From Glandiceps talaboti (lineage: Eukaryota; Hemichordata; Enteropneusta; Spengelidae), in the NCBI RefSeq assembly GCF_964340395.1, contig NC_135550.1, positions 24,084,176-24,148,175 of the forward strand: a stretch of DNA of 64,000 nucleotides, given 5' to 3'. The notes beneath the pieces were generated by a model. It was not told where the DNA came from. It saw only the letters and a program-made list of their open reading frames with translations, and ran no database searches. The position numbers and the translations under genes are program-made. This document shows positions 11,925 through 24,708 of the stretch, in pieces. Each line of letters opens with the position of its first letter. The stretch's first letter is position 1.

Positions 11925-14900
11925 GTAACGTAGCTTGCGGAGGGAGGGGGCAGCTGCCCCCTTGAAATTTTGGAAAAAAGCTAGAAAAAAGCGACTTTTT
12001 GAATACATAGCGATGTTATTAAAATCGTTATTTACGTGATGATTCCTAGCCTGCGCGATTCAAATTGATGGTTTACTAAAGTCAAAAGTGACTGTACACT
12101 GACTCCTCGCTAATATGTATCTTATATCTCCATTGTACGCTGCTTAACTTTGAATAAAAATGTGTCCCGTTAACCATTGTAACTTTGTGAGGGAAAGTGC
12201 AAAAGAAGTTGACATGCACTGTGCATTTTCCGCAAATAACAGTAGTCTTGAAAGTCTCCTTCATTTGAAGATAGCAAGTCGCAATAATGTCAGCGAGTGA
12301 AACTCCAAAAAAGACGGAAAAGTCGTTCAGCGTGAGGTCGCCTGTTGCATGCAGTGACTCCGAAGATGTACTCGACTTCATTTACATCTTATTGCTTATG
12401 TTAAAACATTTACTGATAAAACGGCAGACCTCTTTTTGGAATATTTGGTGGCCCCGAAAAACTATTAAACTAGGTACGCAATTTAAGATCCACTTTCATT
12501 TGTGTTCGACGTTGTCTTTGGTTGAAACGTTGTATGATATAATTATCTCATTGCACTGACACTATCGTTATTACGCAATTCATTTGCTATGGAAGAATGG
12601 CCCTTCCTACCTTCGACATCAAAATCCAAACTTCAATTATTGACAAGGAGAATAATGACAAGGAGAATTCACTGAGTTCACTTTTGGTTTTTTAACATAA
12701 AGGACATAAATGTGTTGGGGGTATGGTAAAGAAAATGATCATTTTGTTGTGTTACTTATTTGGAAAAGCACCATCCGGTTTTTTTATTTAAAAGTTTGGG
12801 TTTTTTTTAATTTGAATGTGATATCTTTACGGCAACTACTTTGAAAGATGAGACATTAGACCAGAAAAAATGAAAAAGGTCTTTAACCTACCCATATATT
12901 TTGTTTGGTGATGGGCAATATATCCTCAAGCGGGCTTTGCATTTGTTTCAAAGTTAAGGATATTTCTTTACATTTTCTGAATAGTACATGTAACAATATA
13001 CATTTGAGTCTATTCCAAATTATATATTATATTATACCAGTATATTGATGGCGCAAATCGAGAGATCTGATTGGTCTAGACATCGAACTAGCACGTCTAA
13101 AATAATGCACAGTTTGCATGCGTCCAAATTTTGTTCGTCTACTACGAGCGTTGAGTTGTAGTCCGCTGTGATACTGATAGTGAACTCTTCAAATTGACAG
13201 AGGAGGATTTTCTCTCAATGAGACAATATTTTATGAGAAATTATGAAGGAAATTTCGAAAGCAACCAAGTCATCGCGTATTTGTTCAAATCATCGCCTAC
13301 TACATGTACTAAGGTCAAGGCATGCACGAGATCGGTCCCAGCCTCGGCACGGCTAGCGGCTGGAGTGGAAACATTTGTGAGCTGTCCTGTCCTGTCATAA
13401 AAATGAAGCAAGTGAAAGAGCTCACACTGGCCGACTTACCAGTAATCTAAATAGAAATTTGTCTGGGATCCTGTCCTAGAGTATCAGTCATCAATCCGAG
13501 AGGGAAATCCTCAAACCCGAAAATCTACTGACGTAACTTCCAGTAATATAAATACATACATTGTAAATATCAACCTGTCTATCACTTCACCGAGTCGCGA
13601 ATTCGGCCGGGAACGATGAAGCATGCTGTATTCAATAAACCACTTCAAGTTTATACCTTGAGTCAAACAGGTTGTTTATTCATCACTGTGCACTTTTAAT
13701 GAGCCGATCAATGTACAGATTATCCCTAGAAACGACTAGCAGATAAAATAAATCCAGTCGCTGCACGGCGTTCACGTTGAAGCCCAGATCAGCTGTCTTG
13801 AAAGCAGCGTGAGTGTTATGCAAATTAGTCACCGAGGCGCATATGAAACGAGAAAACGTTAGTTCTTATCTCGTTTCCGATATTTTCAATATACTAGTAT
13901 AATATAATAGCGAGTATACCAAGAGGTTTTGACCAGTGAACGAAATATATGCACGAGCGATAGCGAGTGCATATATTGAGTTCACTAGTCAAAACCTCTT
14001 GGTATACCATCCCCAGGTTTATTGCTTAATTTTATTTTATACAGTGGTTTACCTTGCTCTGCTGATGCATACAAGCATGAATTGAGATTAGATTAAGCTG
14101 TTGCATATCCAATGTGCACTAAAAAGGAATTGAGTAAAAGTTTATGACCATGGGAGTGGACTAAACAGTCACAGGGCTATCAAAGTCCGAAAGTCTTAAT
14201 GTTTTGCTCATTATTCAGGATTTTTTAACCAAATTAAACGTCAGCAGAAGTCATTTACCAAGTGCACATCCGCAAAATATCTTTCAGCATTGTCACAAAA
14301 AATACACTCCCAGACAATATGTAATATATAGCATAATTGTTTCAATTCTGGTATTTTATCACCATATTCAAGCATTGTAAGACTTTAAATTATGTCATGG
14401 TTTGATATTTTATGCCTCTAAATGGCCTCCTACACTGTCTTATTTTTCATTTTTTCACCTTTGGAGTTGTCTCTCCATTCAATAGCAATCAAGGTGATAA
14501 TTGTCTTTCTCCCAAAACAAAATGAATGGTGTCTGGCTAAGTACCTCCCTGGATAACTTAGAGCTAATTAGAGACATCTCCGTATGCGTGTGAAATCCAA
14601 ATCCATTCCTATGGAAAGTAATCTCATTCAGAGTATTATTGTTGTTGGCTATCACTGTTAATTTTATGTATCATATTCTACCACATAATTGTATGCCTCC
14701 ACTTTAGTGCAGGTGACAGAAGAGGTGCCAAATATAATGCTTGCGTTTCATTTGGCGGCTTAACATTTTGAGAAGAGAGGGTGCGAGGAGCTATTTGTGT
14801 ACATTTCCTAACTGTAGCTATGCAGACAAATTACGAGAGGTAGTATCAAGATGACTGAATAAGTTCTATCTAAACTCGACCTGAAATATTTTGCTATCAT

Positions 14901-15180
14901 TATATATGGTTTGTTTTATCCTTGTCAAGCATTGTGAAAAAAAATGAAATTCTATCTACCTACCCAATGTGATGGGTTAGGTTGCCCGTTGACCAGCTTT
15001 TTTATTATTTCTGGCCTTACATATGATATTTAATTTCGTATGCTAAAATAGATATTATGTAAATCACATGTTCATTTATGTAAATTAGTCATTTTTCTAA
15101 ATTTTAAATGCATGATTGCACCAAGACAAAGTTCTACCCCCCCCCCCCACCCCCGGCAATTTGGTCAGGCTACGGCCCTG
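11925..15180. mobile_element. hAT-like DNA transposon insertion (3.26 kb, no transposase recognised)
   Basis: It is flanked by a duplicated agatgct (11,918-11,924 and 15,181-15,187). The paralogous site in copy 2 (29,201-29,207) has the sequence once and no insert, so both borders are well defined. Read inward, the right end is cagggccgtagcctg, a hAT-type terminus rich in G further in; the left end (ctgtaacgtagcttg) is an imperfect match. Small ORFs at 12,082-12,381 and 12,287-12,559 resemble no transposase I know. A second repeat lies nested inside at about 13,030-14,015. It is probably a non-autonomous element with cargo. Confidence 0.65.
13030..14015. mobile_element. Nested hairpin-ended repeat element inside the hAT-like insertion
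   Basis: The left part (ataccagtatattgatggcg ... attggtctagacatcgaact) and the right part (ttttgaccagtgaacgaaat ... gagcgatagcga) both recur, in inverted order, in a compact copy at 62,276-62,517. The right end is an inverted repeat with 41-bp arms at 13,914-13,954 and 13,967-14,007 (3 mismatches). A short ORF at 13,194-13,400 starts MTEEDFLSMRQYF and is not recognised. Confidence 0.55.
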
Positions 15181-15712
15181 AGATGCTTATAGGATGTCAG
15201 TTGAATATTCAATAGAAACTAAGGCTGGCGTCATATTTACGACAAGGGGACGCCTGGGGAGAATGTGGAAGCCATGTAAAAATTCGAGTTGTGGAAGGGT
15301 TTGGGTGCCCTAAAAATACAATGTTTTTCACCATGATGGTAAAGGCCCAACCCTCCTACAACAGGCAGCAAGGTGATGCCTGATGACCAGACTCAAGATT
15401 GAAGGCCCACCCCTGTTGGCTAAAGATCCCCAAGTATAGATTAGAACTCAATATGTGATTTTCTCTGTGCGAAGCCTACATCGATCTATTTAAGAAATAC
15501 CTTATGAAGTCTGAAATGGATGGCCACCGTTATTAATGCAGTACACGGCTCAATTGCAGAATCCGGGAGTGGAAATACAAATATCTCCCTCCCTGACCCT
15601 ACTGTATATTCTGACCCCTGCCTAAGTGTACTTATTAATCAATGTAATAAATTAAAATGTTCAAGACCTAAGTCTAAAATGAGACCTTTGTCTGAGTAAC
15701 AATAATTGAAAT

Positions 15713-15912
15713 ATTGTATTGTATTGCATTGTATTGCATTGTATTGCATTGCATTGCATTGCATTGCATTGCATTACATTACATTGCATTGTATTGTATG
15801 GTATGGTATGGTATGGTATGGTATGGTATGGTATGGTATGGTATGGTATGGTATTGTATGGTATTGTATTGTATTGTATTGTATTGTATTGTATTGTATT
15901 GTTTTGTATTGT
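15713..15912. repeat. Pentanucleotide array with three variant blocks
   Basis: Units of 5 bp: a mix of TATTG and CATTG, then about 13 TATGG, then TATTG again. The matching array in copy 2 (29,726-29,849) lacks the TATGG block. Because 5 is coprime to 3, all three frames stay open and give spurious YCIAL/WYGMV proteins. Confidence 0.9.
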
Positions 15913-16296
15913 AACAAATAAGCGTTGACTTTATATTTACTACTGGTCACTGTCTGACGTTCACCTCTGTCTAATGTTAATCGTTAATTCTCCACACACA
16001 TCCCATTCTCTCCACAAACCTCTTTCCACTTTCACATCAGGTACCCAGATCCTCGAACGTGAGGGGAATAATTAACTTAAAACCATTTTAGACGTAGATA
16101 CGGATCAGATGGAAGTTCCTTGTCCAGGTCTAGCTATCTCTTTCTACTTTCTCTTCTATTAAAGTGAATCCAAACTTTATTCCAACACTAAATTCTTTAA
16201 ACATAAATTATACAATGCTCAAATGATTGAATGATTTATGATGTCAACATCACAAATTAACAAAGTGTCGTTGCCTTAACGCAATGCAAATAATAT

Positions 16297-19200
16297 TGAC
16301 AAAGTCTTTTAAAGAACGTGTCTCCCAATTTTGTGTAAGACTACTTTATTTATTGGATTAATTAAAGAATTTCTTTACACTCTGGATGGAATAATCAACA
16401 TGAAAAATCATTGCTAAAGGAGGGAAATGCACACTCTTTCGATATATCCTGCCGGAACAAATTGAAACCTAATGTAATTTTGAGATGTTACTTTCGGGTA
16501 TTGTACAGAAACAGAGAAAATAGGATTTTAGCAAAACGGAATGTAATATAGTCTCATACGGTGCTGAGGAGACGACTAACATATAGTTGCAAGCAAAGCA
16601 GTTATTGATTGGAAAATCCAGTTAGGTTAACACCCCTTGATAACATAAATATAAATATAAATTCTTTGCGTCTCGACAATTCAGATTCCATGGGGGCATA
16701 TAAAAACATTATGTTTTCTCGTTTGTGTTAATATACATGTTGGTAACCCTATAAGATTGGGAAGTAGGATACAGGCGACCTTGCTGTCGAAGTATCTTTA
16801 CTGTTGGGGGGGGGGGGGTTGTTAAATTAAGTGGACGAGTCCATGGTTGCAATGCACATTGTGTTTATTGAATGCTGACTCATCATTATTATTACCTTGG
16901 CAAAGGTATTTATATTGTGGTCTTAGCTACTAGGCATATGTGAATTGTGTCAGTTTTTTGAATGTTTAGTTAACATGCCTATTCATCCCTGTTGTTATCT
17001 ACGCGCTATACACCACAATTTCACTGTCGTTATGGGCCTGGTCTTGTTACTAGACATATAGACATCCGTGGTTAAAATCATGGCATATCTATCCATGTTG
17101 TTAGCGTTGCAATATACACTATTATGTCACTGTTGCTGTGGACTTGGTCTTGTTGCTATGCAGATGTGGTGATTGCTGCTATGCAGATGTGTGATTTTTG
17201 GTTGCTTGTCCACTTGCCTATCTATACCTCTTGTAACCTTTGCAATATAGGTTATTTCACTGTTGTTACAGGGGTCTATAATTTGGTTGTGTATCCACTG
17301 GTCTATCTCAGTTGTTGGGTGTTTTTCTTTTTGCAATATCGACCATCATTTGGTTGTAATTATGAATGTGGTGTTGTTGCTAGGCATAAAGGTCAATACT
17401 TGATTGATTGTTTACCCAATAGCCTAGTCATCAATCCCATTAACGTAGTGTTATTTTAGATTTAACCTTTTGACTAAAATCATATTTTGACCTTATTTGC
17501 ACCAAGGAGATCATCATGTCTTATGTAATTCATCATCTTCCTATTCAGAATGATCACTTATAACATTTAAAGGTGTATTAGGCTCCATATATGCCGTGCT
17601 TTGCATTTATGTTACTTTGATATGTAACAGAATATTTTAATATTCATTATAACCAATTTATCTTCGTTAACGACTGTTATATTTTATCATTATCATATTA
17701 TTACATTTTGTTAAAATGATATCAAGTTGTCTGCATTAACCTGACAATGTCACACTACTATAAAAAAGTAACTTTACATATTCTGTTTTACATTGGTGTA
17801 TTACAACATATATCCAATACACAAAATATTATATATGAATATATTGTTTACAAGGCCAATAGTTCACTCCCTGTTGGATGTGAAGCTGTAGACATATGTA
17901 GAGATATAGACATATTCATCCTCATATCAGGTGGGGATATCGTCATCAAAGATCGTACACGTTAACATGAAATCTGTTATTGTATTATTTGCATGTATGT
18001 TGTATTAGTATTTGTTATGGGATTTGTACATGTATTTTTTCTATAACGACACAATGTACAGTTTGACTAATCAAGCAATTACGCATCAATAAACGGTTGT
18101 TTTCCATGTTATGACACTTATGTTTATATGTGTAGTTTTTTAAAACAGACAATGGTCTACAATGGAAGTACGCACGCTGTGTTTTCTCCTTCTTACTGAA
18201 GTAAACGGTGGTAAATGTTCAAAAGTGTCAAAGATCTATATCATGGATATAATCTCGATTATGAGCTTAGAATCGTCATATTTGAACCTTCCATGTCCTT
18301 GGTCACGTCACGGGATTGATAAATTTGTCAAATATTTGATTAATCAGGCGATCGAAAGTGAAGAGGCTGTATTGACGATCGAGTTATTGTTTAACCCACA
18401 TATAAACATATAGTATGAAAGTAACAAGATCATTAGAGGGCGCTAAATCTACTTGTTAACGAAACGTGTTGATGTACTGATATCGAAGACAACCATAGCA
18501 AGCACTTACTTATAAACATCACCAATAATTAGACAATCTACAATATAGAGTCTAACGATGTTTAAGGTAGCAAAAGTCATATCCATATCTATTAAACTGT
18601 AATGCTATCACCATAATCACAATCATAGAATAGAGAAGATACATTGTTACTCAACTATCATGGATTTTATTTTCAACTAGTTATTTGACATGGTCTATAA
18701 AAGTTACTGGCATCACCTCTCATGTGATGTTTTCCGTTTCCTCTCTCTCTCTAAAATAAGTAAACGCGACCATTGTAAACTACATGTATTATAATACAAC
18801 TTAAAAGATATGTATAATATACTCTTGTGTTCTACTGTCCCCTTCGTCGATATTTCTGGCCTCGGAAATATCATTTTAAATTAGACACAAACAAAATATG
18901 CCTTGTGGAGGGGGGGGGGGGTCGTAAGTAACGGAAAGTCCATTTCAGGTTCTGTATTAATTTGGTACCTTGTTACTGGTTCAATGATTTACATTCACGA
19001 GTCACACGTATATTTGCTATACAGAACTGATTGCTTAGCTGTTAATCACCCTGTTCTTTATTCATTTCTTCTTCTCACCACTTTCCTCTTGATATTCCTT
19101 GCTGAATATTTATCTCTTCTTTGCACGCATTACCGAACTTTCTAAATCTAGATTTCTCTCTCGCGGTCTCAAACTTGCATTCATACATGGTACTCTTTTT

Positions 19201-19603
19201 TACGAAATGAAGTTACGGATACATGGCATTTGTAAACCCCTGAGTACTTGTCCACTAAAGCCAATTAAGCACTTCAACTGTGGCAATATCCAATTACGAT
19301 TATTATGTAATATAGTCCATAGAGGCTACAGATCGATAAAACAAATATAATCGAAAATATGGATTACGTATATGAGTGCTTTTAATGAACTCTTGCCTTG
19401 AATACATACAGAAGACATAATTGCCTCTTAAAAATGTATCATTACTCTTGCTGTCTCAGCATGGTGTGTTTAACAAAGAAACAGTTATTGAAACTAGATG
19501 TATCTTTGTTGATTAAAGGGGAACACCGCTCCAGGTTGTAAAACGCATGTTGAGTGCATTTGTATTTCGTAAATACCAATCAATGTATATGTCTTAAACA
19601 CAT
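16297..19603. other. Unique spacer between duplication copies, no gene recognised
   Basis: AT-rich sequence with a G-run at about 16,806-16,818 and another near 18,910. The dispersed about 110-bp repeat lies at 16,840-17,400. The short ORFs here (17,124-17,459; 18,162-18,413; 18,903-19,145) fall in repeat or low-complexity sequence and resemble nothing known to me. If P2 had transmembrane exons beyond its GPS exon they should lie here on the minus strand; none was found. Confidence 0.55.
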
Positions 19604-19744
19604 TGCACACATACATGCACACATACATACATACATACATACATACATACATACATACATACATACATACATACATACATACATACTTACTTACACGCAC
19701 AGACACATACATACATACATACATACATACATACATACATACAT

Positions 19745-19775
<31 letters not shown>

Positions 19776-19784
19776 TACATACAT

Positions 19785-19835
<51 letters not shown>

Positions 19836-19854
19836 GGCAGGCAGGCAGGCAGGC

Positions 19855-19919
<65 letters not shown>
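19604..19919. repeat. (ACAT)n followed by (CAGA/CAGG)n microsatellite, left edge of copy 2
   Basis: About 180 bp of ACAT with small interruptions, then about 130 bp of CAGA with a block of CAGG near 19,835-19,855. Homology with copy 1 starts right after it (cacgtacacg). The tract opens long ORFs on both strands, which are artefacts. Confidence 0.95.
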
Positions 19920-20986
19920 CGTACACGTGTATACTTACACAAACTCACTCACATCTATAAAGCATATGAGGTATGGTATTGTTAATATTTTCACAGTGTT
20001 TACTGGAATTCTAAGCTACCATTAATAATACATCCCCTCATTTTGTCAATATCATTAATTATGCAAATTTGTCATGTAATGTGCATGTTATAACCATCAT
20101 ATCTATGAGACGAACCAGTCGTGGTATTATCTATATGTCAATCACATTTTATGAAATTGTGAGCAAGAAAAGATTACTCTATTCTCGTATTTGTAAATCA
20201 CATTAATTATGTAAATCAGTAAGTCATAAAGAATTCCTTCATGTCATACGTAAATATCGTGGACATGTGTGTCATAACATCATCAATATATTCTTCACAT
20301 TTAATGAAATTCAAAGCTAATGTAGACGATATATCACCTAGTAATTTGTAAATGTCAATAGATATGCAAATGTTGATATAAGATATGCAAGCAACGTCAA
20401 ATACAAATACAAATACACAACACATGAGTCATATGTATCACCAATATATTCAACATATTCGAAGCCACCAATGGCGTTCTATCACCCTAAGTAGTAAATA
20501 TAATCAATATAAACACGTATGCGAATTATCTAGATATGCAATACATGCCGGTCTTATCTGTAGGACATACATGTCATAATGAAATCATTATAGCATCCAA
20601 GTTATATAACAGTCTGAGCTACTACTCGTGATGGATGTACCTGAATTAGTAGACATCATTAATATCACAAAAGGTACATCAACAAGGCTATGTATACCAC
20701 AAGCGTTTTAATATCGATGGCTGTACCAAGTTGTATAGAATTTGAAGAATACATTCTCAAGCCATTACCTAAATTTCAAAAACAAATTCACCAATTATTC
20801 AAATTAGTTATTACTTGCATAGTGGTTCTTTGTGCATTGACCGTATGAAATAAATAAATAATATATTTATTGCTCTTAAAGGTCACCGGCCCAAATAACA
20901 CATTTACAAAAAAAACAGCAAAAGACCATGCGTTCAATATAAGGTGTATTACGTTTTGTTTGAATTGATGATCTAGAGTTTGAGTC

Positions 20987-21017
<31 letters not shown>

Positions 21018-21167
21018 ACAAAACCTCATTCGGGATGTAAACGATTACAATACAAATACGTCCGAAATATTTCTTCCATTAGATGTACTTGTTCTTCCTT
21101 TAGTAGTAAGATGAACTTTGTCATTACTTTCGAAAGCATTCCTTGCTACCACTCAGTATGGATTAAT

Positions 21168-24100
21168 TCATTTTATTCCATTTGTTCTACTACCCACCAC
21201 TCCTGTTGGAACCGCTTCCAGTGATTTTCGAAAAGACGTAAGATGATTGCATAAACACACTGTGGCATCAGAATCAGATTCGGGAGAAACCTGTGATAAA
21301 TATGATAAATGTATTATTCTATATTCCATGACATTATATTTTTTTTCGATGTATGACAGATTTTCGATTAATACTTAAATGCAGATGGAATTAGCTCCAT
21401 TTAATTGGACTCTTTAATCATACTGCTGTGTAAAACAAAGGGCTAAATGTCGTCAAGGGCCCTAGGCTAAAGCAATGATTGTTCGGTTTAAATTGAAAGA
21501 ATGTGATATAATTGCATAGTCAAATAATTCCTGTCAGGAATGAAAGACTAAAACAATGAAGGAATTACATGTCAGCAACCAACACTGTAGAACTAGTGAT
21601 GTAGTAGGTAAAGCCTGCCCCAGATCGGCCGAGGTAAAAATTTCTTAGATCGCCATTATGACTTCACAACGTCTAGCTACTTGCCAGATTTGAATTCTGA
21701 ACCACATTTCAGGTACAGAAGTAAGGTGTATTAAAAGCAAATTATTACTGTTGCGTGTTACTTGAATTGTAAATTCTTACCCGGCAACCGTCACGTCTCC
21801 ATTCTCCGTCCTCCTCTCTCCAATATTTACACACATGTTGTTTCATTATCACTGTGAAATTCGTCTGGATATCTGTGAGTGAAAATACGGAAAAGTCTGT
21901 CTTTACATGTATATGTTACAGGGTACCAAGATTACTGAATGAACGCATATATACCTATGTGTCGTGTCATTTAGAATTGGGGAAACAGTATCTTTTTAAT
22001 TATGTTTGTTGTCAAATGCGGGTGAAGTCCAAAGATTAAATTGTTAGGAATTGTTGAAAATGTGTAAGACAGTTACAGGGTGTAACACGTATTGCTGTGT
22101 CAACCAATATAATTACGGTATCTGAAAAAAGAATATTTATCATTAATCATAAAAAATATTCTTATGGACGGTCAATACTATTTCAGAACAACATTCACTT
22201 ACTCATGTCCATCTTAATTAACCGAAGGATTCCGTCTACATAAATTTGTAATCATGATGATCACTAACGACATTGTAGTCTGAATCCATTCATTAAAGAT
22301 ATCTAATATCACACAAAGGACCAATCCAATGTTCCAGATTTTCGCTTTATTTGCAAGTGCATGTTATGTTAACTTTAAAAAACTACTGTAAATATAATGT
22401 ATGAACTGAAATGAAAATAAACATGTGATATAGGTATTTGATACTTAGTGAATTGACACAATATAATATTACAACTTTGCAAAATGAAAAAAAAAGAACA
22501 CTTACTGAGTGGTAACTCAAAGGCAAATGTGTAATTTCCACCATGAACCAGTACAGACTCTGGGATGAACATTTTGAAAGTTGAGCCTTTCAAATACAGG
22601 ATTCTTGAAAATATCCAGTCACTCGAATTCTCCCCATTACGATCAAAGTAAATACGAATTGTCGTGTTTCCAACTATTTTAGATGGACACTTGAGATATA
22701 GTGTAAGTGCTACAAATGGCTGTTGAATCTACAGAAAAAAACAAGGTCAAATATCCTGGATTTACTCTTAAACATATTATGTTAATGCTGGTGAATATCA
22801 GCATTGAAAACCGACTTTCTCTTTCTCTCCGTTTTCTTCGTCTTTGTCTGCCTTTTCTTCAAATTCACCTCCATGACATGCCTGTCCTGCCACATCGTCT
22901 AATGGTAAATTATTCCAGACCACAATAGCCCAGCTGGACAAAATAAGTCTTTTTACATTATTTTGGAATGATGAACTGTTGGTACATTTTACCGTGCACA
23001 TCTTCATTGAAAATTGACGTACTAAAGTTTTGTCGATAGCTTCTGTTAGTACTAGATTTAAATCACATCGCCAAATTTCATCTTCCTTAAGTTTGTCAAG
23101 AGTTGGAGATTTTGCATCTCATTATTAACTATATTAGGTTTGTAATTCAATTTATTAAAGATTCAACAAGTTGAACGTACGTACATGGAATATTAAAGTG
23201 TTCGAAAGTTAGGGAGACTTACATAAAAATGTAACAAAATATTCAAGATAGGGAAGAAATTCAAATACTTCTAGTATCATTATTATAAAATTTACCTCTG
23301 CACTCCATGTATATTCCACTATTTCATTGGCAATGATTTGTTTCAGCTCTGTACCATTGTATTGTCTCGGTGAATATGTTCCGAGTCGAATCCTAATGTC
23401 TTCCTTTGTATCATTTACTGTTGGTTAAAGTTAGTAGAAATTAACAGAATATAACAAACTGCATCTAGTGTCATTCTGCAGTTCATATTCACATTCAGTT
23501 ACTCACTTTAATATAACGCCTAGCGATGGTACAAACATTTGCTCTGCAGATGTAGATAAATTCCAGCTCCACCTACTATTTAGCAAAGAAACCATAGTTA
23601 TTTACAATATCACTTATGACTGCAGCATACATGAATACTTGAATTATGTCTACATCTACAGAGCAAACACGACACTCTTATTGCCAGCACTGTATGTAGA
23701 GTTGAATTATGTCAACATCTACAGCGCAAACACTACACTCTTATTGCCAGCACTGTATGTAGAGTTGAATTATGTGTAAGGTCAACGTACCGACGTAATT
23801 GTGTACATTCCTTATTTCTGCAATTGAAATGAAGTACTAGTAAATGAAGTATAACCTTAAAGACATATACTTTATCAGAACACACAAGCTGTACAACTGT
23901 TTAATATTCATAGACCGTGATGACGTACCTCGAATTTCCTTTCCATTCTTTCTAGTAAATGATAGACCGATGACGTCAAATAAGGCACCACTATCCTGAC
24001 CAGCGAAAGGATTACTTTTGATTTTGTATGACTGAAAAATATATGAAAAAAACAACGTTGTTAATGTCCATAACTTGGCGCCATAACTTTACATATACTA

Positions 24101-24636
24101 ACTGTAGTATTGTGACTTTAAAATAACGCTTTACCTTATATACAGTTGTAGTCGTTACTAATTCATTCTATATTTTGCATCATATCTCTCACATTAACAT
24201 TATGAACAGAGCTGTGTCAACAACCAACTTTAAAAAAAGAAAATTTTCCTGCCAACGTATTATCTACAAGACAACAACGATTCCTAACCTTTGAAAACGC
24301 TGAAACGTTTCCTTCCAAAGTCGGAAAGAGTTTCTGGAATGACGGAACAGCAAAACCAGAGTTATCTCCAAGGTCGATGGCCTTATTGCACATACCAGAG
24401 ATGCTCCCTGATTCCAACTGAAGTAGCACGCTAGACGAATTAATGACTACTGGTACGTTATCCATTTCCATGTTATTCAGAATGAAAGTAGATGCTGTAT
24501 CGATAATGTTCATGACTGTTTCAGTGAATGACTTTGTGGTGTCATTTACGTCCTTTTCAGTATTAGTAGGTGTCATCGCCATAGAGGAGAAACTATTGGT
24601 CAAACCATCGACAACGCCAAGTATATCTGACACGGA

Positions 24637-24708
<72 letters not shown>

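Larger units (their letters stand above)
693..16296. repeat. Segmental duplication, copy 1
   Basis: This block aligns in direct orientation with 19,787-30,274. Long stretches are near-identical: the exons, the introns around 3,200-4,100 versus 22,370-23,300, and the 3' flank around 15,200-16,290 versus 29,205-30,270. It is longer than copy 2 mainly because of an insertion at 11,925-15,180, a LINE fragment at 11,085-11,470, an expanded minisatellite at 4,676-5,570 and extra sequence at about 7,990-8,340 and 8,420-8,960. It holds gene P1 on the minus strand. Similarity ends near 16,296, where copy 1 reads aaagtcttttaaag and copy 2 reads aaaatgtgaaatg. Confidence 0.9.

Noticed and set aside
12082-12559. 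Two overlapping opposite-strand ORFs inside the hAT-like insertion as transposase
   Set aside because: No hAT transposase motif is visible and both are under 100 residues.
15706-15928. Overlapping ORFs of Tyr-Cys-Ile and Trp-Tyr-Gly-Met repeats
   Set aside because: A pentanucleotide array keeps all frames open; no start context or other coding sign.
19494-20025. Several long ORFs on both strands (HTYIHTYI, CLSVCLSV, DRQTDRQT)
   Set aside because: Products of (ACAT)n and (CAGA)n microsatellites.
16297-21167. Hidden seven-helix or polycystin membrane exons downstream of the P2 GPS
   Set aside because: I found no minus-strand stretch with several hydrophobic segments and splice sites here. 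I cannot exclude very short exons.
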